Assembly (NCBI GenBank): GCA_023150095.1 | Contig: JAKLLO010000037.1 | Coordinates: forward strand, 1-33,024 | Reading direction: 5' to 3' | Source of the DNA: Zoogloea sp. | GTDB lineage: Bacteria > Pseudomonadota > Gammaproteobacteria > Burkholderiales > Rhodocyclaceae | Length of the DNA: 33,024 nt | Shown here: piece after piece, positions 16,741 to 25,011 of the stretch | Position numbering within the stretch: position 1 is the stretch's first letter | Layout of the letters: each line of letters starts with the position of its first letter | The notes under the pieces: model-generated | What the model was told of the DNA's origin: nothing | Seen by the model: the letters and a program-made list of their open reading frames with translations, nothing else | Databases searched by the model: none | Translations under genes and position numbers: made by a program

Positions 16741-17187
16741 TTATCGTTTGGGCGGCTGCGTACGAGCGCAGTCCGGGCAGTAGCCATAGAGCGCCAACCG
16801 GTGACGGGTGAGGCGGTAGTTGTGGATCACCGCCGCATCCTGCCGCAAGGCCTCGATGGCTTCGTTGCGAAACTCGTCCACCCGGCCGCACCCGAGGCAA
16901 ACCAAGTGATCGTGATCCCCACCCTCGTTGACTTCATAGAGCGCCTTGCCCGACTCGAAAACGTTGCGGGACAACAGGCCGGCCGATTCCAGTTGCGACA
17001 GCACCCGGTAAACCGTGGCCAGGCCCACGTCACTACCTTGCTTGAGCAGCCGCCGATAGACGTCTTCGGCGGACAAGTGGCGCTCGCTGCTGGCGCGGAT
17101 GATCTCCAGCACGAGCCGACGCGGCAGGGTCGCCTTCAGGCCGACGCTTTTCAGTTCCTGGTTGTCCACCTTCTGGATAGTCTTCAT
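16741..17187 (-). CDS. fur: Fur-family ferric uptake regulator
   Basis: The 148-residue protein has the Fur layout: an N-terminal winged helix (LKATLPRRLVLEIIRAS, then HLSAEDVYRRLL and VGLATVYRVLSQLESAGL), a dimer domain with YEVNEGGDHDHLVCLGCGRVDEF, and a second Cys pair CPDC near the end. Two CxxC pairs suggest a structural zinc site. The HxHDH-type metal motif reads DHDH, so the first of the usual adjacent His residues is Asp, a possible change at one metal site. The ATG at 17187 is chosen because family members begin close to the LKATLPR segment; the Shine-Dalgarno sequence is weak. It lies 235 bp downstream of exbD on the same strand. The location inside an iron island suggests an accessory Fur rather than the housekeeping copy, which is inference. 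Confidence 0.85.
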   Translation of the reverse strand: MKTIQKVDNQELKSVGLKATLPRRLVLEIIRASSERHLSAEDVYRRLLKQGSDVGLATVYRVLSQLESAGLLSRNVFESGKALYEVNEGGDHDHLVCLGCGRVDEFRNEAIEALRQDAAVIHNYRLTRHRLALYGYCPDCARTQPPKR

Positions 17188-17422
17188 ACGCTGGCCCGAA
17201 CATTGGAAACTCGACATCGCTCTGACCACTCGGCATCGCTGTGTCGCAACCCTTGGGCAAGCCCAGGACGCTGAAACCCAGGTGCATTGCCCGTGGCAGC
17301 ACACCGCATTTGCTCTACTGATGCAGACGGACGAACGGCGTACTTGTTTACCCTGCCGAACCGCACGCGACAAGGAGCTTGAACAAGCCGCGCCTGGATT
17401 CCATACCGCGACAGCACCAAGC

Positions 17423-17836
17423 TCAGGTACCCGGCTCAGTCACGAATCCCAGCTTCAGCACACCGGCCCGTTGCACGGCGGCCATCACTTTGACGACACG
17501 CTCGTAGTCCACCTTGCGATCGCCGCGAATGAAAATTTCCGGCTGGGGCTGCTGCGTGGCGGCTGCCTCAAGACGCGAGGTCAGTTGCACCTCATTGACG
17601 GTGTCTTCATTCCAGTGCAGCTCGCCATCAGCCGTGACCGAAATGTTCACGCTCTCGGGTTTGACGAGGTTGGGCGTATTGTCCGCGCGCGGCAGATCGA
17701 GTTTCACCGAATGCGTGAGCACCGGCACGGTGATGATGAAGATGATGAGCAGCACCAGCATCACGTCCACCAGCGGGGTCATGTTGATCTCGCTGACCAT
17801 CTCGTCGCCGTTGTCGAGTCCGCTTCCGAAGGCCAT
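17423..17836 (-). CDS. exbD: Biopolymer transport protein ExbD
   Basis: The 137-residue protein has the ExbD pattern: a short cytoplasmic start, INMTPLVDVMLVLLIIFIIT (the single membrane helix with the essential Asp in LVDVML), and a periplasmic domain containing VKLDLPRA, IFIRGDRKVDYERVVKVM and the C-terminal AGVLKLGFVTEP. With ExbB it forms the proton-driven motor that energises TonB. GAGGGGGAG upstream supports the ATG at 17836, 11 bp after exbB. It is the last gene of the six-gene minus-strand operon that begins at 24795. Long open reading upstream of this ATG lies inside exbB and is not coding. Confidence 0.93.
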   Translation of the reverse strand: MAFGSGLDNGDEMVSEINMTPLVDVMLVLLIIFIITVPVLTHSVKLDLPRADNTPNLVKPESVNISVTADGELHWNEDTVNEVQLTSRLEAAATQQPQPEIFIRGDRKVDYERVVKVMAAVQRAGVLKLGFVTEPGT

Positions 17837-17847
17837 GGCACTCCCCC

Positions 17848-18591
17848 TCACGCCTGCGCCGCGGCGCGCACGGGCACGGGCACGGGCACGGCCTTGCCGT
17901 TGCCATTGGCTTTCGCAACGGGCGCACCGGTCAAGAAGTAGGCATGCAGCTGCCGCGCAAAGCGGTTGAGCTTGCCCAGCATCCCCTTGTTGGCCCGCAT
18001 CAGCGCGTTGTAGCCCAGCACGGCGGGGATGGCGACGGCCAGACCGAAGGCCGTCATGATCAGCGCCTCGCCGACCGGACCGGCCACCTTGTCGATGCTG
18101 GCCTGCCCCGCCACGCCGATGCCCACCAGTGCGTGGTAGATGCCCCACACGGTGCCGAACAGGCCCACAAAGGGCGCGGTGGCGCCCACCGAGGCCAGCA
18201 CCGACAGGCCGCTTTGCAGGCGCTCGGCGCTCTCATCGATCGCCCCGCGCAGGCTCTCGGTCAGCCATTCGGCCAGGCTGATCTGGCCGTGCAGGTCTTC
18301 CCGGTTGCTGGCATGGTGATCGATGGCGGCCTTGCCCTCCTCGGCGAGGTGGCGAAAGGGATTGTTCTCGGCATCGCCATTGAGCATGTGCAGGCCCTCG
18401 CCGAAGCTGTGCGCATGCCAGAAGTCGGCCGAAGCGCGGGCCGAACGGCGCAGCTTCACCACGCGCCAAGCGCGCGTGACGATGATGAACCATGAGGCGA
18501 CGGACATCAGCAGCAGCAACACGGCCACGGTACGGATCACCGGGTCGCCGCCGCTCCACAGCGCGGCGATGCCGTAAGGGTTGTTAGTCAT
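17848..18591 (-). CDS. exbB: Biopolymer transport protein ExbB (MotA/TolQ/ExbB family)
   Basis: The 247-residue membrane protein has a first helix near 18-38 (VAVLLLLMSVASWFIIV), a large cytoplasmic loop, and the conserved block LASVGATAPFVGLFGTVWGI (second helix, about 135-155). The third helix is EALIMTAFGLAVAIPAVLGY (about 175-195). This is the ExbB signature. The C-terminus ends in a Pro-Val repeat (VPVPVPV) encoded by a CGGGCA tandem repeat. AAAGGAG about 9 nt before the ATG at 18591 is a good ribosome site. The gene lies between tonB (50-bp gap) and exbD (11-bp gap). It supplies the proton channel of the TonB motor that would serve both receptors in the window. Confidence 0.93.
   Translation of the reverse strand: MTNNPYGIAALWSGGDPVIRTVAVLLLLMSVASWFIIVTRAWRVVKLRRSARASADFWHAHSFGEGLHMLNGDAENNPFRHLAEEGKAAIDHHASNREDLHGQISLAEWLTESLRGAIDESAERLQSGLSVLASVGATAPFVGLFGTVWGIYHALVGIGVAGQASIDKVAGPVGEALIMTAFGLAVAIPAVLGYNALMRANKGMLGKLNRFARQLHAYFLTGAPVAKANGNGKAVPVPVPVRAAAQA
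17871..17888 (+). repeat. Short tandem repeat (CGGGCA)x3 in the 3' end of exbB
   Basis: Three exact hexamers CGGGCA, flanked by partial copies, encode the Val-Pro repeat at the ExbB C-terminus. Because the unit is 6 nt, copy-number change would alter length without breaking the frame. Confidence 0.8.
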
Positions 18592-18641
18592 GAACGGACT
18601 CCTTTCTTGGGAAACGGGAATTGCATTTCGGGTGGACGTGC

Positions 18642-19478
18642 CTACGAATCCAGCTGGAAATCGAGCGGCTGCACGTACCAGTACGGGATGGGTTCATTGC
18701 CGCGCTTGGCGGGGATGTAGCGCCAGCGGCGTACCGCCTCCAGCGCGGCATCGTCCAGCCGCGAGAAACCGCTGCTGCGCTTGAGCTTGATCTGGCCGAC
18801 GCTTCCGTCCGGGAGGATGTACACGTCGAACAGCACGCGGCCCTCTTCGCGCAGGCGGCGCGACTGCGCCGGATATGCCGGAGCGGGGTTGTTGAGCATC
18901 GCGGCGTCGGCGCGCGGCGGTGTGACGGGCGCGGCGGACTCTCTGGCTTCAGACGCGGGAGCCGGGGCAGCCGCCTGCACGGCCACTGCCGTTGTGGCCT
19001 GCGGTGGGGCGGGTGGTTCGGGCGGCGGCACCGTCACGGCGCGATCTGAGGGCGGCGCTTTTGGCGACGGTGGCTGCGGTGTTGGCCGTGGTCGCTGCAC
19101 CGGCACCGGTCGAGGCTGCCGCACCATTGGCAAGGGCTTGGGCTCGACGGTAGCAGCCGGTGCCGACACCAGCATCCCCACGACCGCAGGCGGCGTGGTC
19201 AGCACCGGGCTGCGGTTCAGCGTGGTTGTCAGCCACCACAGTGCCGCCAGGTGCGCGGCGCAGATCACGACGAAAGGCACGCCCTGATCCAAGGCAAGGC
19301 GTTGCCAGTGTTGGCCGGGAGAAGTGATGGGAAATAGGGTTGGGAATCGCGTCACACAGGCGTCCTCTGAGTTGGTTGCTTCTTTCGGAACGGCTCCGCA
19401 CTCACGGTCGGAGGCCGGGCGCGCCATATCCGTGTCTTCAGCGGCGGCAATGAAGTGGTAGAGGCGGCGCGGCTCCAT
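18642..19478 (-). CDS. tonB: Energy transducer TonB
   Basis: The protein has a single membrane anchor (VPFVVICAAHLAALWWL), a long Pro-rich spacer with PVPVQRPRPTPQPPSPKAPP and PPPEPPAPPQ, and a C-terminal TonB domain with NPAPAYPAQSRRLREEGRV, ILPDGSVGQIKLKRSSGF and AALEAVRRWRYIPAKR. It couples the ExbBD proton motor to outer-membrane receptors. The start is uncertain. The ATG at 19478, 11 bp after the previous stop with GAGGGGG in place, gives about 278 residues and an unusually long cytoplasmic lead. A GTG at 19355 with AGAGGA upstream gives the usual length of about 237. An ATG at 19484 sits directly against the Shine-Dalgarno sequence. It lies between the DUF5916 gene and exbB in one operon. 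Confidence 0.9.
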   Translation of the reverse strand: MEPRRLYHFIAAAEDTDMARPASDRECGAVPKEATNSEDACVTRFPTLFPITSPGQHWQRLALDQGVPFVVICAAHLAALWWLTTTLNRSPVLTTPPAVVGMLVSAPAATVEPKPLPMVRQPRPVPVQRPRPTPQPPSPKAPPSDRAVTVPPPEPPAPPQATTAVAVQAAAPAPASEARESAAPVTPPRADAAMLNNPAPAYPAQSRRLREEGRVLFDVYILPDGSVGQIKLKRSSGFSRLDDAALEAVRRWRYIPAKRGNEPIPYWYVQPLDFQLDS

Positions 19479-19489
19479 GCTCATCCCCC

Positions 19490-21768
19490 TCAGCGCTCGA
19501 AGTTCCATACCAGCTTGAGCATGGCGCGGGTCTGGTTGGGCAGCAGGTCGCGCTGTGCCCCGGTGTAGCCCAGGCGATCGAGCGAGAAGATGAGCTCCCG
19601 ATCCGGGGCCAGCAGCCAGCGCAGGCGCGCGCTGACGCCCAGCTCGTTCGACACGTTGTCCCACTGCAGCAGCAGGCTCTGCGCCAAACGGGTATTGGGG
19701 GTGTGATCAAGTCGCAAACTAGCCGTACGGACAGTGAAGCGCCCCGAGGACAGGCGGATCGCATTCCTGGCAAGACCGGCCCGCCAGCCCCAGTGCGGGC
19801 TGGGTTTCCAGGCCAATTGCAAGACTTGGTCGTCGCGATGTCCATCGTAATACCCGCCGCTGCGGAACTCCGCATGCGCGGAAACCGGTCGGGACGGGGA
19901 GGTCTCGACATACCCGAACAAGTAGTGCCAGCCATAGCTGCCCGGTTGTACGGTGACACCCGGCACCGGGGTGTAGGTGGACGCCAGGCGGTCCCCTTCG
20001 AAGAACATCTCGACCATCGCCGTATCACCGGCCGCATTGGTGTACCCAATCTCCGGGTTGAGCAGCCATGAGTGTTCGCTGTCGTCCTGCTTGCGACGGA
20101 AGTTCCAGTCGACGCCCGGGATAATGTTCTCGCCGCCACGCGTGCGATGCCACCAGCCCAACTCGCCCTGCCCCCGCGTTACGCCCGCTTCGGCCAGATA
20201 GCCGAGGGCGGGATTGAAGCGCGCATCGATGTGCTGCACTTCAGCATTGCCGGTGAGGCCTACGTTGGGATACTTCAGGCTGGCGCCCCAGGAACGCCCG
20301 CTACCCAACCCAGCATTGGTCGATTCCAGCATCCAGGCATGGGTCTCCAGGGTCTTGCCGCCCTCCCCGCCGGGCGGCGCCCAGTTGGAATCCCGAAATT
20401 GGTAATCTACGCCCCACAGGCTACTGCCGGACGTCCCTTCAGGATTGCCGCGTGTGGCCATCAACCCGACGCGACCGCGGCTGCCCAGCGGGCTCGCGAC
20501 ACGCAGCACCGCCACGTCGGCGGCGCGCTGATCGGGCTCGCCAGGCTCGGTTGCCCCCCCGCAACGCGTGCGCCGAAGAGCCCGAAGTCGGTGCCAGCGA
20601 GTTGGCCTGAGAACTTGAGACCGGCATCCAGGCTGCGCCCGCGCCCGGTCGCATCCAGCCCGACCCGGCGCGAGTAGTACGGAATGACCGCACTCTCCAC
20701 CAGACCGCCGAAGGTGAAGCGTCCCGCGTCCTGCAGGAAGAACTCGCGTTTCTCGGGGCGGAAGAGCTCGAAACGCGTGAGGTTGACGGTGCGTTCGTCA
20801 GCCTCGGCCTCGCCGAAGTCGATGTTCAGCGCGGCCGTGGTGCGCAACCCCGAAGGGCTCTCGTGAAACACCTCCAGGCCGGGTTCCAGACGCTGCCGCG
20901 CGCGGCCGGTGCCCGAGGCGGCAGCCGACTCGCTGGTGGCGCGCAGCGAGGTCTTCAGGCGCAGCCCCCAGCCGTCGTGGTCGGCAGCAATGGCCGGCAT
21001 CGGCAGCGCATCGCCCAAGGAATACACCTCCTTGTCGGGCTGGATGCCGGCCAGCCGCACGCGCTCGCTGCCCCGCGGCATCCAGCGCTCCGCATTGATG
21101 CGCCAGGTGCGCACTTCATCGCCACCGATGGGTCGCCCGCGCCCGAACACCGACAGCGGGATCGTGATGTCGGCGTGCCAGCCGTCGGCCTCGACGCGCG
21201 CCTCGCTGCGCCACAGCGCGTCCCAATCGAAGCGCATCTGCCCGCCATCGAAGATCAGCGCGTCGAACTGGGCCCCGTTGGCGTTGACGGCGAAGAGGTA
21301 GCCGTTGCGGCCGTCGCCATCGGGATCGAACACCAGCGTCACCTGATCTTCCGTGAGCATGCCCTCCACGTCCCGACGCATTTGCTGCGCGACGATGGCC
21401 GCTGGTTCGGGATCGTAGGCATGCACCTGGATGTGCAAAGCCTTGCCATCGTGGGCCATGCGCAACTCGGTGCGGCGACTGGGCGCCGACCCCGCCATCG
21501 GTGCCACCTGGACAAAACCGGCGATCGGTGCCGCATCAGCCAGCGATGGCACCGTGTCGCCAGCGGGTACCGTTGCAGGCAGGCGCACGGCAGCGGCCAG
21601 GATTGCCGGTGCTGGAGGAACAGAATCCTGCGCGGCCATCGCCGAAGAGGCGGCCAGCACAGCGGCAAGCGCCGCTGCCCGGCAGGTCAGGCCCGACCTC
21701 CATCCGCTCAGTGGCGCATGGCTTCGAAGGCCGCTCGGGCTACACGTGCTGCTGAATTGTCTGCCCAT
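19490..21768 (-). pseudogene. DUF5916 outer-membrane protein with N-terminal CBM9-like domain, split by a frameshift
   Basis: Two adjacent frames read as one protein of about 759 residues. The first part (21768 to about 20555) has a signal peptide (AALAAVLAASSAMAA), a CBM9-like sandwich (TLVFDPDGDGRNGYLFAVN, WHADITIPLSVF) and the start of a DUF5916 barrel (FRPEKREFFLQDAGRF, IPYYSRRVGLD). The second part (about 20555 to 19490) continues the barrel (GVDYQFRDSNW, HAWMLEST) and ends in LKLVWNFER, a terminal aromatic strand. The switch lies at a run of seven C on the plus strand (20554-20560). Adding one base restores the continuous reading GGATEPGEPDQRAADVAVLR. It may be a sequencing error, a real null allele or a slippage switch. 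It is 4 bp after the PepSY gene and 11 bp before tonB, so it belongs to the siderophore operon. Its function there is unknown. Confidence 0.8.
20554..20560. repeat. Seven-base homopolymer at the DUF5916 frameshift
   Basis: Seven consecutive C on the plus strand (seven G in the coding strand) sit exactly where the two DUF5916 frames should join. A tract of eight would keep the gene in frame. Confidence 0.85.
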
Positions 21769-21772
21769 GGGG

Positions 21773-23137
21773 TCACGCAGCCCTGTCCTGTGAGACCGCC
21801 TTCATGGGCGACCCTGTACCGCCGGTAGGCCGATCGACCGCATGATCCCGCGCGGCCAGTCGCACACGGCCCTGGCGCTTCTTCCACCAAATGACCACGC
21901 CGGTGACCGACAACATGGCCACCACCAGCCCCATGGCGCAGATGAACAGCTTCATCGGCAGACCAGCCACCACACCGCCCACCGCTGCCATGTGCAGACT
22001 GGTCAGCCAGGTTCGGATCGTGTCGCCGCTGGCCACGCCGGTCGGCAGCCACAGGCTTTTGAATGCCCCTGTGTCGGCATCGAACACCAGGCTGGTGCCG
22101 CCCCAGCGGTGGCTGACGTCGCGGCTGCTGATCACGCTGTAGTGATACACGCCGCTGCGCGGGTCGTGCATCAGCGCATCCTCGCGCACGATGGAGAACC
22201 CCTGCTCCCTGGCCTGCTCGGCCATCTGCCGGCGCCCCAATTCACGCGCCTCGTACCAAGCGATAGCGGGATCGATCTTCGGAGCGGGCAACGGTTTCAG
22301 TGCGCCGCCGTCAGGCTGGTGTGCGAAAACGACCTTCATCACCGGGTCGTACACCTCGGATAGGTTGAAGGCCACGCTGCTCCAGGCCAGCACGAAGAGC
22401 ATCGCCCACACCCACAGGCCGCCGGCGCGGTGCAGGTCGAAATTCAACTTGTAGCTGCCACCGCCCCAGCGCACCTTCCACGAAGGCCACCAGCGTGCCG
22501 CCCAGGGCTTGCCGCCGGGCTTCGCCGCGGAGTTCGGCTTGGTGCCTTTGCGCACCGGCGCCGGAAAGGTCAGGTACGCGCCGATGAAACAATCCAGCGT
22601 CCACAACAGCGCGATGACGCCAAACACATAGCTGCCCACCACCCCCAGCGCGAGCTGGTAGTGCAGCCGGTAGATGAAAGGCATCAGATTTTTCGTACCC
22701 TGGGAAAGATCACCCCACTTGCGCTCACCCAGCACGCGGCCGGTATACGGATCCACGAAGACCTGGTCATTGAGCAGTTCGGGCTCGATACCCGTGGCCG
22801 GGTTCGGCAGCGCGAACAAACGCAGCACCTGCGCATGCCCCGGTTCGAAAGTCAGCGGCGCATACGCCACCAGTGCCTGCGGATAAGCCGTCTGCACCCG
22901 CTCGCGCAATACCAGCGCATCCACCGGTGCGGCATAGGGCGCTGGTGGCGTCACGCGAAACAGCTGAGGGCTGATGGTCGCTTCCAGCTCGTCATTCCAG
23001 GCCAACAGCGCCCCGGTCAGGCCGGCAACCAGCAGAAAGCCAGCCATGACCAGCCCCACCCAGCGGTGCACCAGCACGAGCAAAGGGCGATCGATCCCCC
23101 AGTGCCGGCGGGCGACGCCATTCCGCCCAAGCGTCAT
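21773..23137 (-). CDS. PepSY-associated TM-helix protein (FoxB/PiuB-type, putative ferri-siderophore reductase)
   Basis: The 454-residue protein has four or five hydrophobic helices. The first is LLVLVHRWVGLVMAGFLLVAGLTG with the His typical of PepSY-TM proteins, then a periplasmic domain with VFVDPYTGRVLGERK. A second helical set includes LHYQLALGVVGSYVFGVIAL and HRAGGLWVWAMLFVLAWS, and the last helix is LFICAMGLVVAMLSVTGVVIWW. Conserved His residues in helices (LHRWVG, RLHYQ, DLHRAGG, SLHMAA) suit haem or metal coordination. Family members such as FoxB reduce ferri-siderophores in the inner membrane. The ATG at 23137 overlaps the ABC transporter stop (ATGA). With FhuF it gives this locus two candidate iron-release reductases, one in the membrane and one soluble. 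Confidence 0.85.
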   Translation of the reverse strand: MTLGRNGVARRHWGIDRPLLVLVHRWVGLVMAGFLLVAGLTGALLAWNDELEATISPQLFRVTPPAPYAAPVDALVLRERVQTAYPQALVAYAPLTFEPGHAQVLRLFALPNPATGIEPELLNDQVFVDPYTGRVLGERKWGDLSQGTKNLMPFIYRLHYQLALGVVGSYVFGVIALLWTLDCFIGAYLTFPAPVRKGTKPNSAAKPGGKPWAARWWPSWKVRWGGGSYKLNFDLHRAGGLWVWAMLFVLAWSSVAFNLSEVYDPVMKVVFAHQPDGGALKPLPAPKIDPAIAWYEARELGRRQMAEQAREQGFSIVREDALMHDPRSGVYHYSVISSRDVSHRWGGTSLVFDADTGAFKSLWLPTGVASGDTIRTWLTSLHMAAVGGVVAGLPMKLFICAMGLVVAMLSVTGVVIWWKKRQGRVRLAARDHAVDRPTGGTGSPMKAVSQDRAA

Positions 23138-24795
23138 GACACGGCGGTCAGATTGGCGGACGGCGATTTGAGCGAAGTGCGATCGGCAGGCGTCTCTATT
23201 GCGACGACTTGGCCGCTCTCCATGCGGATCAGGCGATCGGCCAGATGAAAGTAACGATCGTCATGGGAGATCACCAGCACCGCCTTGCCCTTGGTTTTCA
23301 GCTCAGGCAGCAGTTCCCGATAGAAAACTTCCTTGAACACAGGGTCCTGATCTGCGGCCCACTCGTCGAACACCAGGAAGGGCCGATCCTCCAGGTAGGC
23401 GACCACCAGGGCCAGCCGCTTGCGTTGCCCCTGGGACAAGGCCCGCGTCGTGAAGGCACCGTCGCGCACCTGCACCTTGTGTTGCAGATGGAGCTTCTCC
23501 AGCAGCGCGTTGCCCTGCGTATCCAGTTCGGCCGATGCGGCATCGAGCATGTGCTCGAACAGATGGAAATCCGAAAAGATTGCCGAGAAGGTCTGGCGAT
23601 AGCGGTCGCGATTGGCATCACCGACCGGCTCGCCATTGATCAGGATGGCACCCTGCTCCGGCCGGTACAGGCCCACCAGCAGCTTGGCCAGCGAGGTCTT
23701 GCCGCTGCCGTTGCCCCCCACTAGGTAAGTGATCTGCCCGGGAGAAAAGACCAGATCGACAGGTCCCAGGGTGAACAGGTCGTCCACGCCTTCGTGGTAG
23801 TAGCGATGGCTGATGCCTTGGAGTACCAGCCCTTCTAGGCGTGGCACCAGCCCGGACACCGCATCGCTTTCGGTGTGTTCGAGCTGCCGCGTGATCTCGT
23901 CGATGCGAGCGCCGGACACCTTCGCCAGATTGGCGCGCGGCAACGCGATCAGCAGGCTTTCCAACGGCGCGACCATGTACACAAAAACCAGCGCGAAGCC
24001 AGTCATGATGCGCCCCCGCTCGGGCACGTCACCCACCAACACGAACAGCACCAGCCCGATGAAGCCGTAAATCAGGAAGTTGCCCCACGCGGAGGACACC
24101 AGGAACACCGACATGCCGAACGCGCGCTCGCGCCGCACCGTCTCGATCGAGCCGCCCAACACGTCCTCAGAGAACCGAAGGCGCTTCGCGGCGTGCAGCC
24201 GCAGTTCCTTGGCGCCCTCCACCAGCGAGCGGAAGTGGTCGAACAAGCGATCCTGCTCTTTCGACGCCACATCCAGATGCCGGATCGCCCGCAGGTGCGC
24301 AAGGTGATAGCCCAGCGAACCCAGCCCGATGACCAACACGGCCGCCAGGAACACCTGCCACGAGAGCCAGGCCATATAGGTCAGGCATCCCGACACGATG
24401 ATGGCGTTGACCAGGATCGTCGGGAAACTCACGAAGAACTCGGCCACCTGCGTGCTGTGCTCCGACAAGGCAGACTGAACCTTCGGGCCACCGATCTCCT
24501 CCAGCCGCCGGAAATCCGCCGCGATCACGCGAGCGGAAATGAAGCGCCGCAGGTCGGCATGAGCACGCTGGTTCAAGCGCTCGAACAACACCGAGGCCAC
24601 CATCTGGCTCAACATCGCCGCCACCGCGAAGGCCGCAAAACGCCACGCCAGCATCACGCGCTCCGCCGAAGACGTCGCCGTCAAGGCTGCATTGATCTGC
24701 GTGAGGAGCAGCACACTGCACACGCCGCTGGTCACACTAGCCAGCGCGGCAGCGATCAGCAACTTGCGCGACTGTTGAATCAGATAGCTAAGCAA
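23134..24795 (-). CDS. PvdE/SyrD-type cyclic-peptide ABC exporter (fused TM and ATPase domains)
   Basis: The 553-residue protein has an N-terminal six-helix transmembrane domain (about 1-300) and a C-terminal ATPase. The ATPase shows Walker A VGGNGSGKTSLAKLL (about 362-376), Q-loop region FSAIFSDFHLF, signature LSQGQRKRLAL, Walker B FLVFDEWAADQDP and H-loop VISHDDRYF. The SQGQ signature and the FSDFHLF segment are typical of the PvdE/SyrD family, which exports peptide siderophore precursors to the periplasm. The start is a TTG at 24795 with AAGGTGA about 8 nt upstream. It is the first gene of a six-gene operon ending with exbD and has an iron-starvation sigma-type promoter about 80 bp upstream. 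Export before periplasmic trimming by the PvdQ-like acylase is a coherent model. Confidence 0.9.
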   Translation of the reverse strand: MLSYLIQQSRKLLIAAALASVTSGVCSVLLLTQINAALTATSSAERVMLAWRFAAFAVAAMLSQMVASVLFERLNQRAHADLRRFISARVIAADFRRLEEIGGPKVQSALSEHSTQVAEFFVSFPTILVNAIIVSGCLTYMAWLSWQVFLAAVLVIGLGSLGYHLAHLRAIRHLDVASKEQDRLFDHFRSLVEGAKELRLHAAKRLRFSEDVLGGSIETVRRERAFGMSVFLVSSAWGNFLIYGFIGLVLFVLVGDVPERGRIMTGFALVFVYMVAPLESLLIALPRANLAKVSGARIDEITRQLEHTESDAVSGLVPRLEGLVLQGISHRYYHEGVDDLFTLGPVDLVFSPGQITYLVGGNGSGKTSLAKLLVGLYRPEQGAILINGEPVGDANRDRYRQTFSAIFSDFHLFEHMLDAASAELDTQGNALLEKLHLQHKVQVRDGAFTTRALSQGQRKRLALVVAYLEDRPFLVFDEWAADQDPVFKEVFYRELLPELKTKGKAVLVISHDDRYFHLADRLIRMESGQVVAIETPADRTSLKSPSANLTAVS

Positions 24796-24874
24796 ACCGG
24801 TTCACCTTGAGAGGAAATGGAGGGGAGGCGGACACAGCTCGCTTGACCACGGGTTCTGGAGCCACCAACACCAA

Positions 24875-24899
24875 GACGAGCAACCCGCCCGTTTGTTTA
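24875..24899 (-). promoter_or_regulatory. Iron-starvation ECF sigma-type promoter (TAAA-N17-CGTC) of the exporter/TonB operon
   Basis: Read on the minus strand, TAAA (24899-24896) and CGTC (24878-24875) are 17 bp apart, the spacing described for OrbS/PvdS-type promoters. The extended match TAAACAA at one end and TCGTCTTG at the other is shared with the motifs at 30425-30449 and 30510-30534. It lies about 80 bp upstream of the TTG start of the ABC exporter. Confidence 0.75.
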
Positions 24900-25011
24900 G
24901 GTGAACATCCATCCGTCCAGAACGTCATGGGCACATGAGATATCCGCTTCAGGACCTCCCCCGCCCCGCGCCCTGCCGTCAGACGAACAGCCGTGCGCCA
25001 AGGGAGCGGCG

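Noticed and set aside
17188..17422. Possible small genes or a terminator between exbD and fur
   Set aside because: Open frames here are short with no ribosome site or known motif, and I found no stem-loop followed by a T-tract.
24901..25011. GTG at 24901 as the start of the FhuF-like gene
   Set aside because: It lies beside the divergent promoter, adds a low-complexity Pro/Ala lead and has no ribosome site; the ATG at 25012 has one.
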